Shown piece by piece: positions 23,228 through 30,624 of a DNA stretch of 37,812 nt. The notes under the pieces are model-generated. The model was given only the letters and a program-made list of their open reading frames with translations, ran no database searches and was not told the origin of the DNA. Positions within the stretch are counted from its first letter, which is position 1. Each line of letters starts with the position of its first letter. Source of the stretch: Candidatus Avelusimicrobium vaccinum (GTDB taxonomy: Bacteria; Elusimicrobiota; Elusimicrobia; Elusimicrobiales; Elusimicrobiaceae); assembly GCA_902794895.1 (NCBI GenBank), contig CADBIY010000014.1, positions 1 to 37,812 of the forward strand, written 5' to 3'. The translations under genes were made by a program, and so were the position numbers.

Positions 23228-24535
23228 ATGTTTATACCGCATACTATTCAAGACGAACAAGAAATGTTGCACGCCATTGGCGTAAACAGTTTGGAAGATT
23301 TACTGCAACAAATTCCGGCAGATTTGCGTACCTGCGCATTTCATCTGCCGCAAGCCCTTACCGAACAAGCCCTTTCTGCCCACTTACGTGAGTTGGCTTC
23401 CCAAAATAAGTCGCTTAAAAATTTTATCGGGGCTGGATGTTATGAGCATTTTATTCCGGCGGCTGTTCCCGCGCTTTCTTCCCGCGGTGAGTTTTTAACG
23501 GCCTATACACCGTATCAGGCCGAAGCCAGCCAAGGTACGCTCCAAACGATTTATGAATTTCAAAGTTGTATCTGCGCGCTATTTGATATGGACGTGGCTA
23601 CCGCGTCCCATTATGACGGAGCCACGGCACTTGCCGAAGCAGTTCTTGCCGCGCACCGCGTAACGGGCCTTCGTGAAATTATTATTTCTCCGCTTTTACA
23701 TCCGCACTATCAAGAAGTATTAAAAACATATACCCAGCATAGCGGAGTAACGCTTACTTATGCCAAAGCAACGGCGCAAGGTACGCTGGATGTAGAGGCC
23801 TTAAAAATGCAAGTGTCGGATCAAACGGCTTGTGTCGTGTTGCCGAATCCAAACTTTTTGGGATATATTGAACAGGCCGAAGCCGTTTCTCAAATTGCAC
23901 ATTCCTGCGGGGCACTTTTAGTAGCGGTGGTAAACCCGATTTCGCTGGGCGTGTTACAAACACCGGGGGCTTATCAGGCCGATTTTGCAGTAGCCGAAGG
24001 CCAAGTGTTGGGTAACCCGATGAATTTTGGCGGACCCGGCCTGGGAATTTTAACGGCTAAAAAAGCATATATGCGTCAACTGCCCGGCCGTATGGTGGGG
24101 ATCGCCAAAGATAAACAAGGCCGCCGTGCTTTTGTGTTAACTTTGCAAGCGCGTGAACAACATATTCGCCGCGAAAAAGCCGCCTCTAACATTTGTTCCA
24201 ACGAAGCCATTTGTGCGCTTAATGCTGTGATTTATTTGACACTCTTAGGCCCGCAAGGACTTCAAGAAGTGGCGGAACTCAATGTGGAACGCGCACATAA
24301 ATTGGCGGAACAAATTGGGCAAGTGAGCGGTTTTCACGTGCAACAAGACTCTCCTTTCTTTAATGAATTTGTGGTAACGTGTCCGCGACCGGCTGCCGAA
24401 GTAATTGAAAAAATGGCCGCTAAAGGTTTTGCCGCCGGATATGATTTGGGAGAAAACCGCCTTCTCGTCTGTGCTACGGAAATGTGCACGGAAGCAGATA
24501 TAAAAGCATACGCCCAAGCGTTGGGGGAAATTTAG
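23228..24535 (+). CDS. gcvPA: Glycine dehydrogenase (decarboxylating), subunit 1
   Basis: Together with gcvPB this forms the PLP-dependent P protein that decarboxylates glycine. At 435 residues it corresponds to the N-terminal half of the fused enzyme. It begins with IPHTIQDEQEMLHAIGVNSL and has FIGAGCYEHFIPAAVP, AYTPYQAEASQGTLQTIYEF, DVATASHYDGATALAEA and, near residue 260, GNPMNFGGPGLGILTAKK. The ATG has no ordinary Shine-Dalgarno sequence. It is followed after one base by gcvPB, so the pair should be made together. Confidence 0.97.
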   Translation: MFIPHTIQDEQEMLHAIGVNSLEDLLQQIPADLRTCAFHLPQALTEQALSAHLRELASQNKSLKNFIGAGCYEHFIPAAVPALSSRGEFLTAYTPYQAEASQGTLQTIYEFQSCICALFDMDVATASHYDGATALAEAVLAAHRVTGLREIIISPLLHPHYQEVLKTYTQHSGVTLTYAKATAQGTLDVEALKMQVSDQTACVVLPNPNFLGYIEQAEAVSQIAHSCGALLVAVVNPISLGVLQTPGAYQADFAVAEGQVLGNPMNFGGPGLGILTAKKAYMRQLPGRMVGIAKDKQGRRAFVLTLQAREQHIRREKAASNICSNEAICALNAVIYLTLLGPQGLQEVAELNVERAHKLAEQIGQVSGFHVQQDSPFFNEFVVTCPRPAAEVIEKMAAKGFAAGYDLGENRLLVCATEMCTEADIKAYAQALGEI

Positions 24536-24536
24536 T

Positions 24537-25985
24537 ATGGAAGAAATTTTAAAGCACAACGAACTTTCGATTGAAAAATCCCGTCCGGGCCGCCGCGGCG
24601 TTCGTTTCGAAACCACTCAAAAACACGCGGCTGATTATTTACCGGCCGCTTATCTGCGCCGCCAAAAACCGAATTTGCCCGAATTAAGCGAATTTGATAC
24701 GGTGCGTCATTTTACGCGGCTTTCGCAACTGAATTATTCGTTAGATGCACAATTTTATCCGCTTGGCTCGTGTACCATGAAGTATAACCCGAAAGCGTAC
24801 GACGTGTTATCGGTTTTGCCGGGATTTGCCAATGCACACCCGTTTGCCCCGCAATCGGCAGTGCAAGGTACGCTCAAAGCGTTGTATGAATTGCAAGAGG
24901 GGCTCAAAGCCATTACCGGGCTGGCGGCATTTACTTTACAGCCGGCGGCCGGGGCGCACGGGGAACTGACAGGAATTTTAACGGTTCGGGCCTACCATGA
25001 TTCACGGAAAGATTGGGACCGCACTGAAGTGATCGTTCCCGATACGGCCCACGGTACCAACCCGGCGACAGCCAATATGGCCGGATATACGGTGGTAAAT
25101 ATCAAGTCCGGCGCTGACGGCTGCGTGGATTTACAAACGTTACAGGCGGCATTATCTCATAAAACGGCGGCCGTTATGTTGACGGTTCCTAATACGGTGG
25201 GACTGTTTGAAAAAAATATCCGCCAAATTGCCGAGATGGTGCATAAAGCGGGCGCGCTTTTATATATGGACGGTGCGAACTTTAATGCGCTGATTGGTCT
25301 AGCCAAGCCGGCTGATTTCGGGGTGGATGTAATGCACTTGAATTTGCATAAAACGTTTGCGGCTCCGCATGGTGGCGGCGGCCCGGGTTCCGGCCCGGTC
25401 GGCGCGGCTGCACACGTGGCGAAATTTTTGCCGAAACCGTTTGTCGTGTGCGAAAACGGAGTATATCGGTTGGAAGCGGACCGCGCGGAAAGTATCGGTA
25501 AAATGAAGGCCTTTTACGGCAACGCGGCGGTGTGTTTGCGCGGACTTTGCTATTTAAAGCAATTTGACGGAAAAACGCTTAAAACGATTGCCGAAAAAGC
25601 CATTTTAAATGCCAACTATGTGCGTGCTAAACTCAAAGGAAAATTCAATGCATTTTTTGATACAAATTGTATGCATGAGTGTGTGCTTTCCATTGATCCG
25701 CATGTGATGAACGGTGTACATACGAGCGACGTGGCCAAACGCCTCTTGGATTATGGCTTCTATGCTCCCACTATTTATTTCCCGCTGATTGTACCCGAGG
25801 CTTTAATGATAGAGCCGACGGAGACGGAAAGTAAGGAAATGTTGGATGCATTTGTAGCCGCGCTTGAAAAAATCTACGAAGAAATCCAAACAGAGCCGGA
25901 CGTGGTAAAGGCCGCACCGCATACCCAATGTGTAGAACGCATTGATGAAGTATCGGCGGCGCGCCAGCCGAACTTGCGATGGTAA
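24537..25985 (+). CDS. gcvPB: Glycine dehydrogenase (decarboxylating), subunit 2
   Basis: The PLP-binding half of the two-subunit P protein, 482 residues. PLP forms a Schiff base with Lys272 in NLHKTFAAPHGGGGPGSGPV, the glycine-rich signature of the family. Other markers are FYPLGSCTMKYNPK (FYPLGSCTMK motif), ALYELQEGLKAITGL, DTAHGTNPATANMAGY and, near the C-terminus, YFPLIVPEALMIEPTETESK. The gene overlaps no neighbour downstream, and a hairpin terminator lies 33 bases after its stop. Confidence 0.97.
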   Translation: MEEILKHNELSIEKSRPGRRGVRFETTQKHAADYLPAAYLRRQKPNLPELSEFDTVRHFTRLSQLNYSLDAQFYPLGSCTMKYNPKAYDVLSVLPGFANAHPFAPQSAVQGTLKALYELQEGLKAITGLAAFTLQPAAGAHGELTGILTVRAYHDSRKDWDRTEVIVPDTAHGTNPATANMAGYTVVNIKSGADGCVDLQTLQAALSHKTAAVMLTVPNTVGLFEKNIRQIAEMVHKAGALLYMDGANFNALIGLAKPADFGVDVMHLNLHKTFAAPHGGGGPGSGPVGAAAHVAKFLPKPFVVCENGVYRLEADRAESIGKMKAFYGNAAVCLRGLCYLKQFDGKTLKTIAEKAILNANYVRAKLKGKFNAFFDTNCMHECVLSIDPHVMNGVHTSDVAKRLLDYGFYAPTIYFPLIVPEALMIEPTETESKEMLDAFVAALEKIYEEIQTEPDVVKAAPHTQCVERIDEVSAARQPNLRW

Positions 25986-26017
25986 AATAACGGCTGTTCG
26001 TATGCTTTGAAACTCGC

Positions 26018-26052
26018 CAAACAGCGGCAATAGAAGTATTGCCGCTGTTTTG
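26018..26052. terminator. Terminator after gcvPB (first of two sibling hairpins)
   Basis: AAACAGCGGCAATA pairs with TATTGCCGCTGTTT around a four-base loop and is followed by TTG. It should terminate the gcv operon. A very similar hairpin (GCGGCAA...TTGCCGC core) occurs 300 bases downstream at 26334-26363. Confidence 0.85.
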
Positions 26053-26333
26053 CTATCCCAGCCAACAATTTTCCAAATTCTGCCAATTTGCGTGTGACTT
26101 GGGCTTGACGTAACTGTCATTACGCCTATGCGCCCAACTTACCCACGCAACTTGGAGCGAATTTGAAAAATCAGGACAAACTTTCGTAAAGGGTAGTCTT
26201 GCAACGCGGTGCGTTGTTTTGCAGACGTACGCGGCACTCAACTTGTGGCCTTGCCTAGGCTCAAAAATGAAAACAGGGCGTGCTATTATACCGCGAAATT
26301 TCAAAACAGCGGACGCGAAGTTTTGTTTACGCA
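26053..26333. other. Hairpin-rich spacer without a credible gene
   Basis: This stretch between two sibling terminators has no gene I accept. A nested stem runs from 26090 to 26148: GCGTG/CACGC outside, then TTGGGC/GCCCAA, then CGTAA/TTACG around a six-base loop. Other stems are CAAATT/AATTTG (26074-26090), CAACGC/GCGTTG followed by TTTT (26202-26220) and GCCT/AGGC near 26250. A minus-strand frame of 126 codons covers it (26433-26053) but reads through the downstream hairpin. It may be a dispersed intergenic repeat or an RNA; I cannot tell from one copy. Confidence 0.45.
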
Positions 26334-26363
26334 GAAAAGCGGCAATAAAAGTTGCCGCTTTTC
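26334..26363. terminator. Second sibling hairpin, terminator for the 75-residue ORF
   Basis: GAAAAGCGGCAA pairs with TTGCCGCTTTTC around a six-base loop. On the minus strand it comes about 40 bases after the stop of the 75-residue ORF; on the plus strand it ends with CTTTTCTTATTATT. It can act in both directions. Confidence 0.8.
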
Positions 26364-26401
26364 TTATTATTCCGGACAATAATTTTTCAGAATGTAATCC
26401 G

Positions 26402-26629
26402 TTATTTTGTAACTTCTTTTTGCTGGCGTACACAAATAATTAAATCGTATTTTACTGCTTGTACCCGGTTTTGAACTGCCCGGAATTCATCCCAGATTTC
26501 TATGCTTAAATCATGCAACGAATCGGGCAATTGCTTTTGTAAATCTGTTAATTTTATTTGTAAATCTTGCAGTCCGTCTTCGGCTTCGGCGCACGTCCAT
26601 AGGGCGCGCTGTAAAGGTTGTTTTTTCAT
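26402..26629 (-). CDS. 75-residue protein of unknown function behind the structured RNA
   Basis: I do not recognise this protein. The start at 26629 (MKKQPLQRALWTCAEAEDGL) has GGAGA ten to six bases upstream; a longer frame from 26656 would place the start inside the RNA hairpin. The sequence is rich in Leu, Gln, Asp and Glu with heptad-like spacing (LQDLQIKLTDLQKQL, then VQNRVQAVKYDLIICV), suggesting two or three helices or a short coiled coil. There is no signal peptide or clear membrane segment, and a single Cys near each end. It is preceded by a promoter and a roughly 240-base leader with pseudoknots and followed by a terminator, so it forms its own transcription unit. Confidence 0.65.
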   Translation of the reverse strand: MKKQPLQRALWTCAEAEDGLQDLQIKLTDLQKQLPDSLHDLSIEIWDEFRAVQNRVQAVKYDLIICVRQQKEVTK

Positions 26630-26638
26630 TGGGATTCT

Positions 26639-26869
26639 CCGAAAGATCGGGCTCAAACAAAAACGGCTATTTCATTTGAGCCAAAGACACTAACCCAAAC
26701 AAAACAGCCGTAGTTTGCCACCCATGTGGGTGGCAAACATTCGGTACAAACAGAAACGGGTAATTAGTCCGTTTCCGGTTTATACCTGATTGGCTGCTTT
26801 TGGAGTGTCTTTGTGCTGACTGTCGGCAGCGCTCCGTTTCTTAAACGGTTCCAAAAACAGAAAAATTGT
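26639..26869 (-). ncRNA. Candidate pseudoknotted structured RNA / regulatory leader
   Basis: Reading the minus strand 5' to 3', these helices can be drawn by eye. H1: CTGTTTTTGG (26860-26851) with CCAAAAGCAG (26803-26794), 10 bp including one U-G. Inside it are two hairpins, CCGTTT-AAG-AAACGG (26848-26834) and GCTG...CAGC (26830-26815). C: CAAAGACACT (26813-26804) with AGTGTCTTTG (26691-26682), 10 bp perfect, crossing H1. E: GGTATAAAC/GTTTGTACC (26786-26778, 26751-26743; one U-G) topped by GAAACGG/CCGTTTC. D: GTTTGCCACCC-ACAT-GGGTGGCAAAC split as two 11-base arms (26738-26713). B: ACGGCT/AGCCGT (26711-26706, 26668-26663) and A: GGCTCAAA/TTTGAGCC (26682-26675, 26657-26650), which cross each other. 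A last hairpin CCGA-TCTT-TCGG (26650-26639) covers part of the Shine-Dalgarno sequence. The U-G pairs in H1 and E select the minus strand. I could not match it to tmRNA, RNase P, SRP, or a common riboswitch. Confidence 0.7.
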
Positions 26870-26875
26870 CAATTT

Positions 26876-26884
26876 ATTATACCA
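26876..26884 (-). promoter_or_regulatory. Extended -10 promoter of the structured RNA
   Basis: On the minus strand TGGTATAAT is a perfect extended -10 (TGnTATAAT). It would start transcription near 26869, about nine bases before the first helix of the structured RNA. No good -35 is seen, which is usual with an extended -10. Confidence 0.65.
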
Positions 26885-26918
26885 TAATTCTATTCAGTAC
26901 ATGCCGCCGTAATTTTGA

Positions 26919-26924
26919 TATAAT
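26919..26924 (+). promoter_or_regulatory. -10 box of the lipoate ligase-like gene
   Basis: TATAAT ends 18 bases before the ATG at 26943. The expected leader is about 12 bases with no Shine-Dalgarno sequence. It is divergent from the structured-RNA promoter 38 bases away. Confidence 0.55.
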
Positions 26925-26942
26925 TTTAGACGGTAATTAACT

Positions 26943-27641
26943 ATGAATTTCATGCTGGCAACACCCCCCTTAAACGTTTACGAGCACATGGCTCTGGACG
27001 AAATCACCGTGCTTTCCCGCCCGGCGGAAACAACCTTGCGTTTTTATCATTGGACACCCGGCCCGGCAGTAACGTTTGGCTATGCCCAACCGTTGCGGGC
27101 CGTGCAGGCACTTGTAAACGCGCGCGGAAAAACATTTCAACTAACCCGTCGTCCTACGGGGGGAGGGGTGGTCTTTCATGAGGATGATTTAACATTTTCG
27201 TTGGTGTTTGTTGCCCCGGGGCGTCCGGCTGAAATTTATGCCCGGTTTCATGCGCTGATTCAACAGGAGTTAATGCAGGTTTCGCCCCAAACTTTTGGGT
27301 TGGAAGGAGCCGTTTCAAAAGAACGATACCGTCCGGCCACTGCTGCCGGAGCCAGCGCGTGTTTTACAAACCCGGTAGCAAACGATTTACTCGCAGACAA
27401 CGGGACCAAAATTTTAGGAGGTGCGTTGCGGCGCTTTGGAAATACCGTGCTTTATCAGGGATCTTTGCAACTGCCTCATGCGCGGGAAAACCCAATTTTT
27501 AAGCGGGCGATTATTGAAGCCGTCCGTAAGTTTTTAGGGGTAGATTTACGGCCGGATGCGGTTTCTATACCTTTGTTGGGGCAGGCTAAACAGCGGGCAC
27601 TATCCCTCTATCAAACAACAGATTGGTTGGAGAAATTTTAA
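26943..27641 (+). CDS. Lipoate-protein ligase / lipoyl-octanoyl transferase family protein
   Basis: A biotin/lipoate A/B ligase-fold enzyme that attaches lipoate or octanoate to carrier-protein lysines. The 232 residues carry ALDEITVLSRPAETTLRFYHW, the substrate-pocket motif RRPTGGGVVFHEDDLTFSLV (about 62-81), and NDLLADNGTKILGGALRRFG with catalytic-type Lys156, then YQGSLQL. It lacks the separate C-terminal LplA domain, so it is of the short LipM/LplA-catalytic type. Which of these reactions it performs cannot be told from sequence. GcvH, encoded 4 kb upstream, is the obvious client. Its stop overlaps the next ATG by one base. Confidence 0.85.
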   Translation: MNFMLATPPLNVYEHMALDEITVLSRPAETTLRFYHWTPGPAVTFGYAQPLRAVQALVNARGKTFQLTRRPTGGGVVFHEDDLTFSLVFVAPGRPAEIYARFHALIQQELMQVSPQTFGLEGAVSKERYRPATAAGASACFTNPVANDLLADNGTKILGGALRRFGNTVLYQGSLQLPHARENPIFKRAIIEAVRKFLGVDLRPDAVSIPLLGQAKQRALSLYQTTDWLEKF

Positions 27642-28327
27642 TGGCTCGGTTGGTTAAATTCTTTATTGCATTCGTTTTGTTGCCCACGGTGGTATTTGCG
27701 GCAGTGGAACTGGTACATTTGTTTGCGGCTATTTTTTCCCAATGGAAAATGGCGGTATTATTGCTGGCAGGCGCGGGGGTGTATAGCATCATCCACTATG
27801 CGTGGTATAATTTTTCGCGGATGTATGTGTTTGGGCACGAAATGACCCATGCGTTGGCGGCTTTTTTGTGCGGATACCGCGTTCATCAAATTTCGGTACG
27901 CAAGGAAAGCGGATTTGTAAAGATGGATCAAACAAACGCTTTTGTGGTGCTTGCCCCGTATTTTATTCCTTTTTATACCGTTGTTTTTGCTTTTTTGTAT
28001 TTGGTAATCGGCTTATTTATCGATTTAACTCCGTATAGCCGATATATGTTGTTTGCCATTGGCTTTTTGACGGCTTTCCACTTGATACAAACCTTTCAAA
28101 CGCTGTGGGAAGCGGACCAACCGGACCTGAAACTGGCCGGCGGTAAGATTTTTTCTCTCGTAACGATTTTATTGGTCAATTTAATTCTTTTAGCGTGCGT
28201 ATTAAAAATTTTATTTCCGCAGGTCATTTCGCTAACACAAGCCGGGCTTCACGTACTGCGCGGTACGCTTAATCTCTGGCGAATTATAGTAAACTATATA
28301 ATAGAACAAATCATTAACGCGGTATAA
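27641..28327 (+). CDS. Membrane protein with HExxH zinc-protease motif (M50-like)
   Basis: An integral membrane protein of 228 residues with about five to six hydrophobic segments (near 7-30, 37-54, 100-122, 127-147 and 165-190). The motif GHEMTHALAAFLCGYRVHQI places HExxH at residues 66-70, next to a membrane segment. A following SGFVKMDQTNAFVVLAPYFI has the layout of M50 site-2-protease relatives. The usual downstream NxxPxxxxDG metal-ligand motif is not evident, so activity is uncertain; Asp152 or another acidic residue would have to serve. GGAG lies upstream of the ATG at 27641, which overlaps the previous stop by one base. Confidence 0.7.
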   Translation: MARLVKFFIAFVLLPTVVFAAVELVHLFAAIFSQWKMAVLLLAGAGVYSIIHYAWYNFSRMYVFGHEMTHALAAFLCGYRVHQISVRKESGFVKMDQTNAFVVLAPYFIPFYTVVFAFLYLVIGLFIDLTPYSRYMLFAIGFLTAFHLIQTFQTLWEADQPDLKLAGGKIFSLVTILLVNLILLACVLKILFPQVISLTQAGLHVLRGTLNLWRIIVNYIIEQIINAV

Positions 28328-28329
28328 GC

Positions 28330-30624
28330 ATGGCAGAAAAATTTAAGAAAAAACGCTGTTGGGGCCTTCGCAGTTGGCGACTTTGTAAACGAAGTACCGC
28401 CTTTTTGCTGCGTGTTGTTTTGCTTATTTTGATGTTTCTGTTACTGTTATTTGTCGGTGCTTGGATTTTCCTGGTTAAAACCTTTAACGCACAACGCATT
28501 AGTGAAGTGATTGCGGAAGAACTGCAAAAACGGTTGGACCGTCCGGTGGCGGTTTCCTCGATAGATTTAACTTTTTTAAACACGGTGGAATTAAAAGGAT
28601 TTCAGGTATTGGATACGGTGGGGGCCCCAGGATCGGCTTTGGTATCTGCAGATAAAGTAACCCTGCGTTTTAGGTTGTTGCCCTTGTTGGAACACCAACT
28701 GATTATTGATGAGGTGGTATTTAAATCTCCGCGGTTTAGCATTATCCGTTTAGCCGACGGCAGTAACAATATTCCCCGCTTAAAACATGTGGGAAATACG
28801 GTTTCTACCGGGAGAACTTCCGGCGAGAAACTAACGGTCAGTGTAGAAGATTGGACGGTTAAAAACGGGGTGTTAAGTTACCAGGATCAAACCAGCGGAA
28901 CGACCCATGCCGTGTATGGATTTAATTTACAGTTAGAACAATTGCGCTTTGATGAATTATCCCGTTTTTCCTTGGATATGGTATTAAGAAACCAATGGAA
29001 AAATGGAATTGCTGACATGGAAATTGAAGGAACCGGGCATGTCAACTTTGCGGATTTTAACTGGGAGGAATTTGAAATACGCGATTTGCGGACGAAAGTC
29101 TTTTTATTCCAAAGCCCGGTCCAACTGACCATAGACCTGGATAATTTGAAGACGCCCCATTTTAACATTCGGGCGCAAGTTCCTGCTTTTACCGATAAAC
29201 AATTATCGGTTTTCCATTTGGAGAAAACACCCTTTTCCGCACCTCCATCTTCCGTAGTTGCAACGGGTGTCTTAGATCAAAATTATCAGGTGCTGAAAAT
29301 AAATCAACTGGTGGTTTCCGCGGATGATGTGAAATTGGAAGGCAAAGGGCAGTTGAATTTTGAGTCTGCCCCGTATACGGCTGATTTTAAATTTTCCACC
29401 AATGTATTTAATTTAGCCGGAAAAGAAAAGTATTATGCTGTGCTGGGAAAATATAAACTAAAAGGAAAAGGATCGGCAGAAGGGGCTATTTCCCGGCAAA
29501 AAGGCAACTATCAGTTAGATTTGCTTACCTTGCGTGCGCAAGAGATGAAGGGATCCTTTTACGGCTTTGAAGCCGAAAGTGTAACCGGAGAATTCCAGGC
29601 AAAAAAGAATTTTACAGATCTGTATGCTTCCACTTCAAACGGTAAGGTAACGGTCCAACATACTGTATTTGATAAATTGAGTTCCAGTGCCAGTTGGCGA
29701 AACGGTAACCTATATGCTTATATTGCCGGTGCGGAACTCAACGGCGTGCCGGTAAAACTGAATACTTCAGTTCAAAATTTAAAAAGTTCCCGCCGGAAAA
29801 TCCGTTCCAACCTGCATTTTTCAAATTTTGATCCGATGAAATTTATTGCAACGGTGCAGGATTTTGTAGATGTTATTGAGCCGCTTACTCCTTCGCATGC
29901 GCCCAAGCCGGTTGTAGAGGGCGATTTGGCATGGTTGCGCAATTTTAGGGACCGTCTGCCCGATTTTATGAGCAATTTTTCCGGTACAATTACAGCGGAT
30001 ACTTTTTCCAGCCAAGTGCTTTCTGCGCAAAATTTTAGAGGCGAATTTGAACTCTCCGGACTAAAAGCCGGTATGAAACAACTATCCGGCAGTATTAAAG
30101 CACAATTGGAAAACGGTGTGATTCATCAAATGGAAAAATTAGCCGAAGAACAGCAGGCACTTAATGTAACGTTCCAACCATTTATCATTATGCACCGTAT
30201 GGAACGTGCCGGAAGTTTTAAGGTGGGTAAAGTGCTTAAAGATGTATCTTTTACCGAAATGTCCGCCGGAACTGCTTTTGAAAATGGCCGGATGCAAATT
30301 ACCAATGCATATACGGTAGGGCCCTCTATATCGGCCGCAGTTAGCGGATGGGTTGACTGGGTGAACGAAAATTTTGATATGATTATATGGACAATGTTTT
30401 CCAATACGTCCCGTTCCGGGGCGTTAGCTGAAAACTTAACGGATGAATCCGGAAATCCGGCGTTGGCGTTTCGGGTGTCTTCTTCGATGTTAAAACCCAA
30501 AGTGGACATGCAGCGCGCCAAAAAGACCGGTGCCACTATCCGTGCGGCGCAAGCCATGGGTTTGCAAACCGATTTTAAGACAGGAAAAGATTTTGTACAA
30601 GGAGATTTCCATGCCAAGAAATAA
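28330..30624 (+). CDS. AsmA-family envelope protein
   Basis: A large inner-membrane-anchored periplasmic protein of 764 residues. A basic start (KFKKKRCW) is followed by one membrane helix at about 25-50, then the AsmA N-terminal pattern FNAQRISEVIAEELQKRLDR, PVAVSSIDLTFLN and KGFQVLDTVGAP. Long beta-rich repeats fill the middle, and the C-terminal part resembles the conserved AsmA end (GSFKVGKVLKDVSFTEMSAG, then GRMQITNAYTVGP). AsmA-like proteins are thought to move or organise phospholipids between membranes, so this supports a two-membrane envelope. Its end overlaps the pyrE-like start by 14 bases. Confidence 0.85.
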   Translation: MAEKFKKKRCWGLRSWRLCKRSTAFLLRVVLLILMFLLLLFVGAWIFLVKTFNAQRISEVIAEELQKRLDRPVAVSSIDLTFLNTVELKGFQVLDTVGAPGSALVSADKVTLRFRLLPLLEHQLIIDEVVFKSPRFSIIRLADGSNNIPRLKHVGNTVSTGRTSGEKLTVSVEDWTVKNGVLSYQDQTSGTTHAVYGFNLQLEQLRFDELSRFSLDMVLRNQWKNGIADMEIEGTGHVNFADFNWEEFEIRDLRTKVFLFQSPVQLTIDLDNLKTPHFNIRAQVPAFTDKQLSVFHLEKTPFSAPPSSVVATGVLDQNYQVLKINQLVVSADDVKLEGKGQLNFESAPYTADFKFSTNVFNLAGKEKYYAVLGKYKLKGKGSAEGAISRQKGNYQLDLLTLRAQEMKGSFYGFEAESVTGEFQAKKNFTDLYASTSNGKVTVQHTVFDKLSSSASWRNGNLYAYIAGAELNGVPVKLNTSVQNLKSSRRKIRSNLHFSNFDPMKFIATVQDFVDVIEPLTPSHAPKPVVEGDLAWLRNFRDRLPDFMSNFSGTITADTFSSQVLSAQNFRGEFELSGLKAGMKQLSGSIKAQLENGVIHQMEKLAEEQQALNVTFQPFIIMHRMERAGSFKVGKVLKDVSFTEMSAGTAFENGRMQITNAYTVGPSISAAVSGWVDWVNENFDMIIWTMFSNTSRSGALAENLTDESGNPALAFRVSSSMLKPKVDMQRAKKTGATIRAAQAMGLQTDFKTGKDFVQGDFHAKK

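Noticed and set aside
26053-26433. Minus-strand frame of 126 codons between the two sibling hairpins
   Set aside because: Its N-terminal third translates the terminator hairpin at 26334-26363 and overlaps the 75-residue ORF; there is no Shine-Dalgarno sequence and the composition (many Trp, Asn, His, Ser) does not look like a normal protein of this genome.
26639-26869. tmRNA, RNase P RNA or SRP RNA as identity of the structured region
   Set aside because: There is no tRNA-like acceptor/T-loop end or tag frame, no GGAAAGTCC/ACAGAAA pair of RNase P, no SRP symmetric loop, and the 5' and 3' ends do not pair.
26867-26872. Minus-strand TTGACA as a -35 box
   Set aside because: Nothing like a -10 box lies 16-18 bases downstream; it falls between the better TATAAT and the predicted start site.
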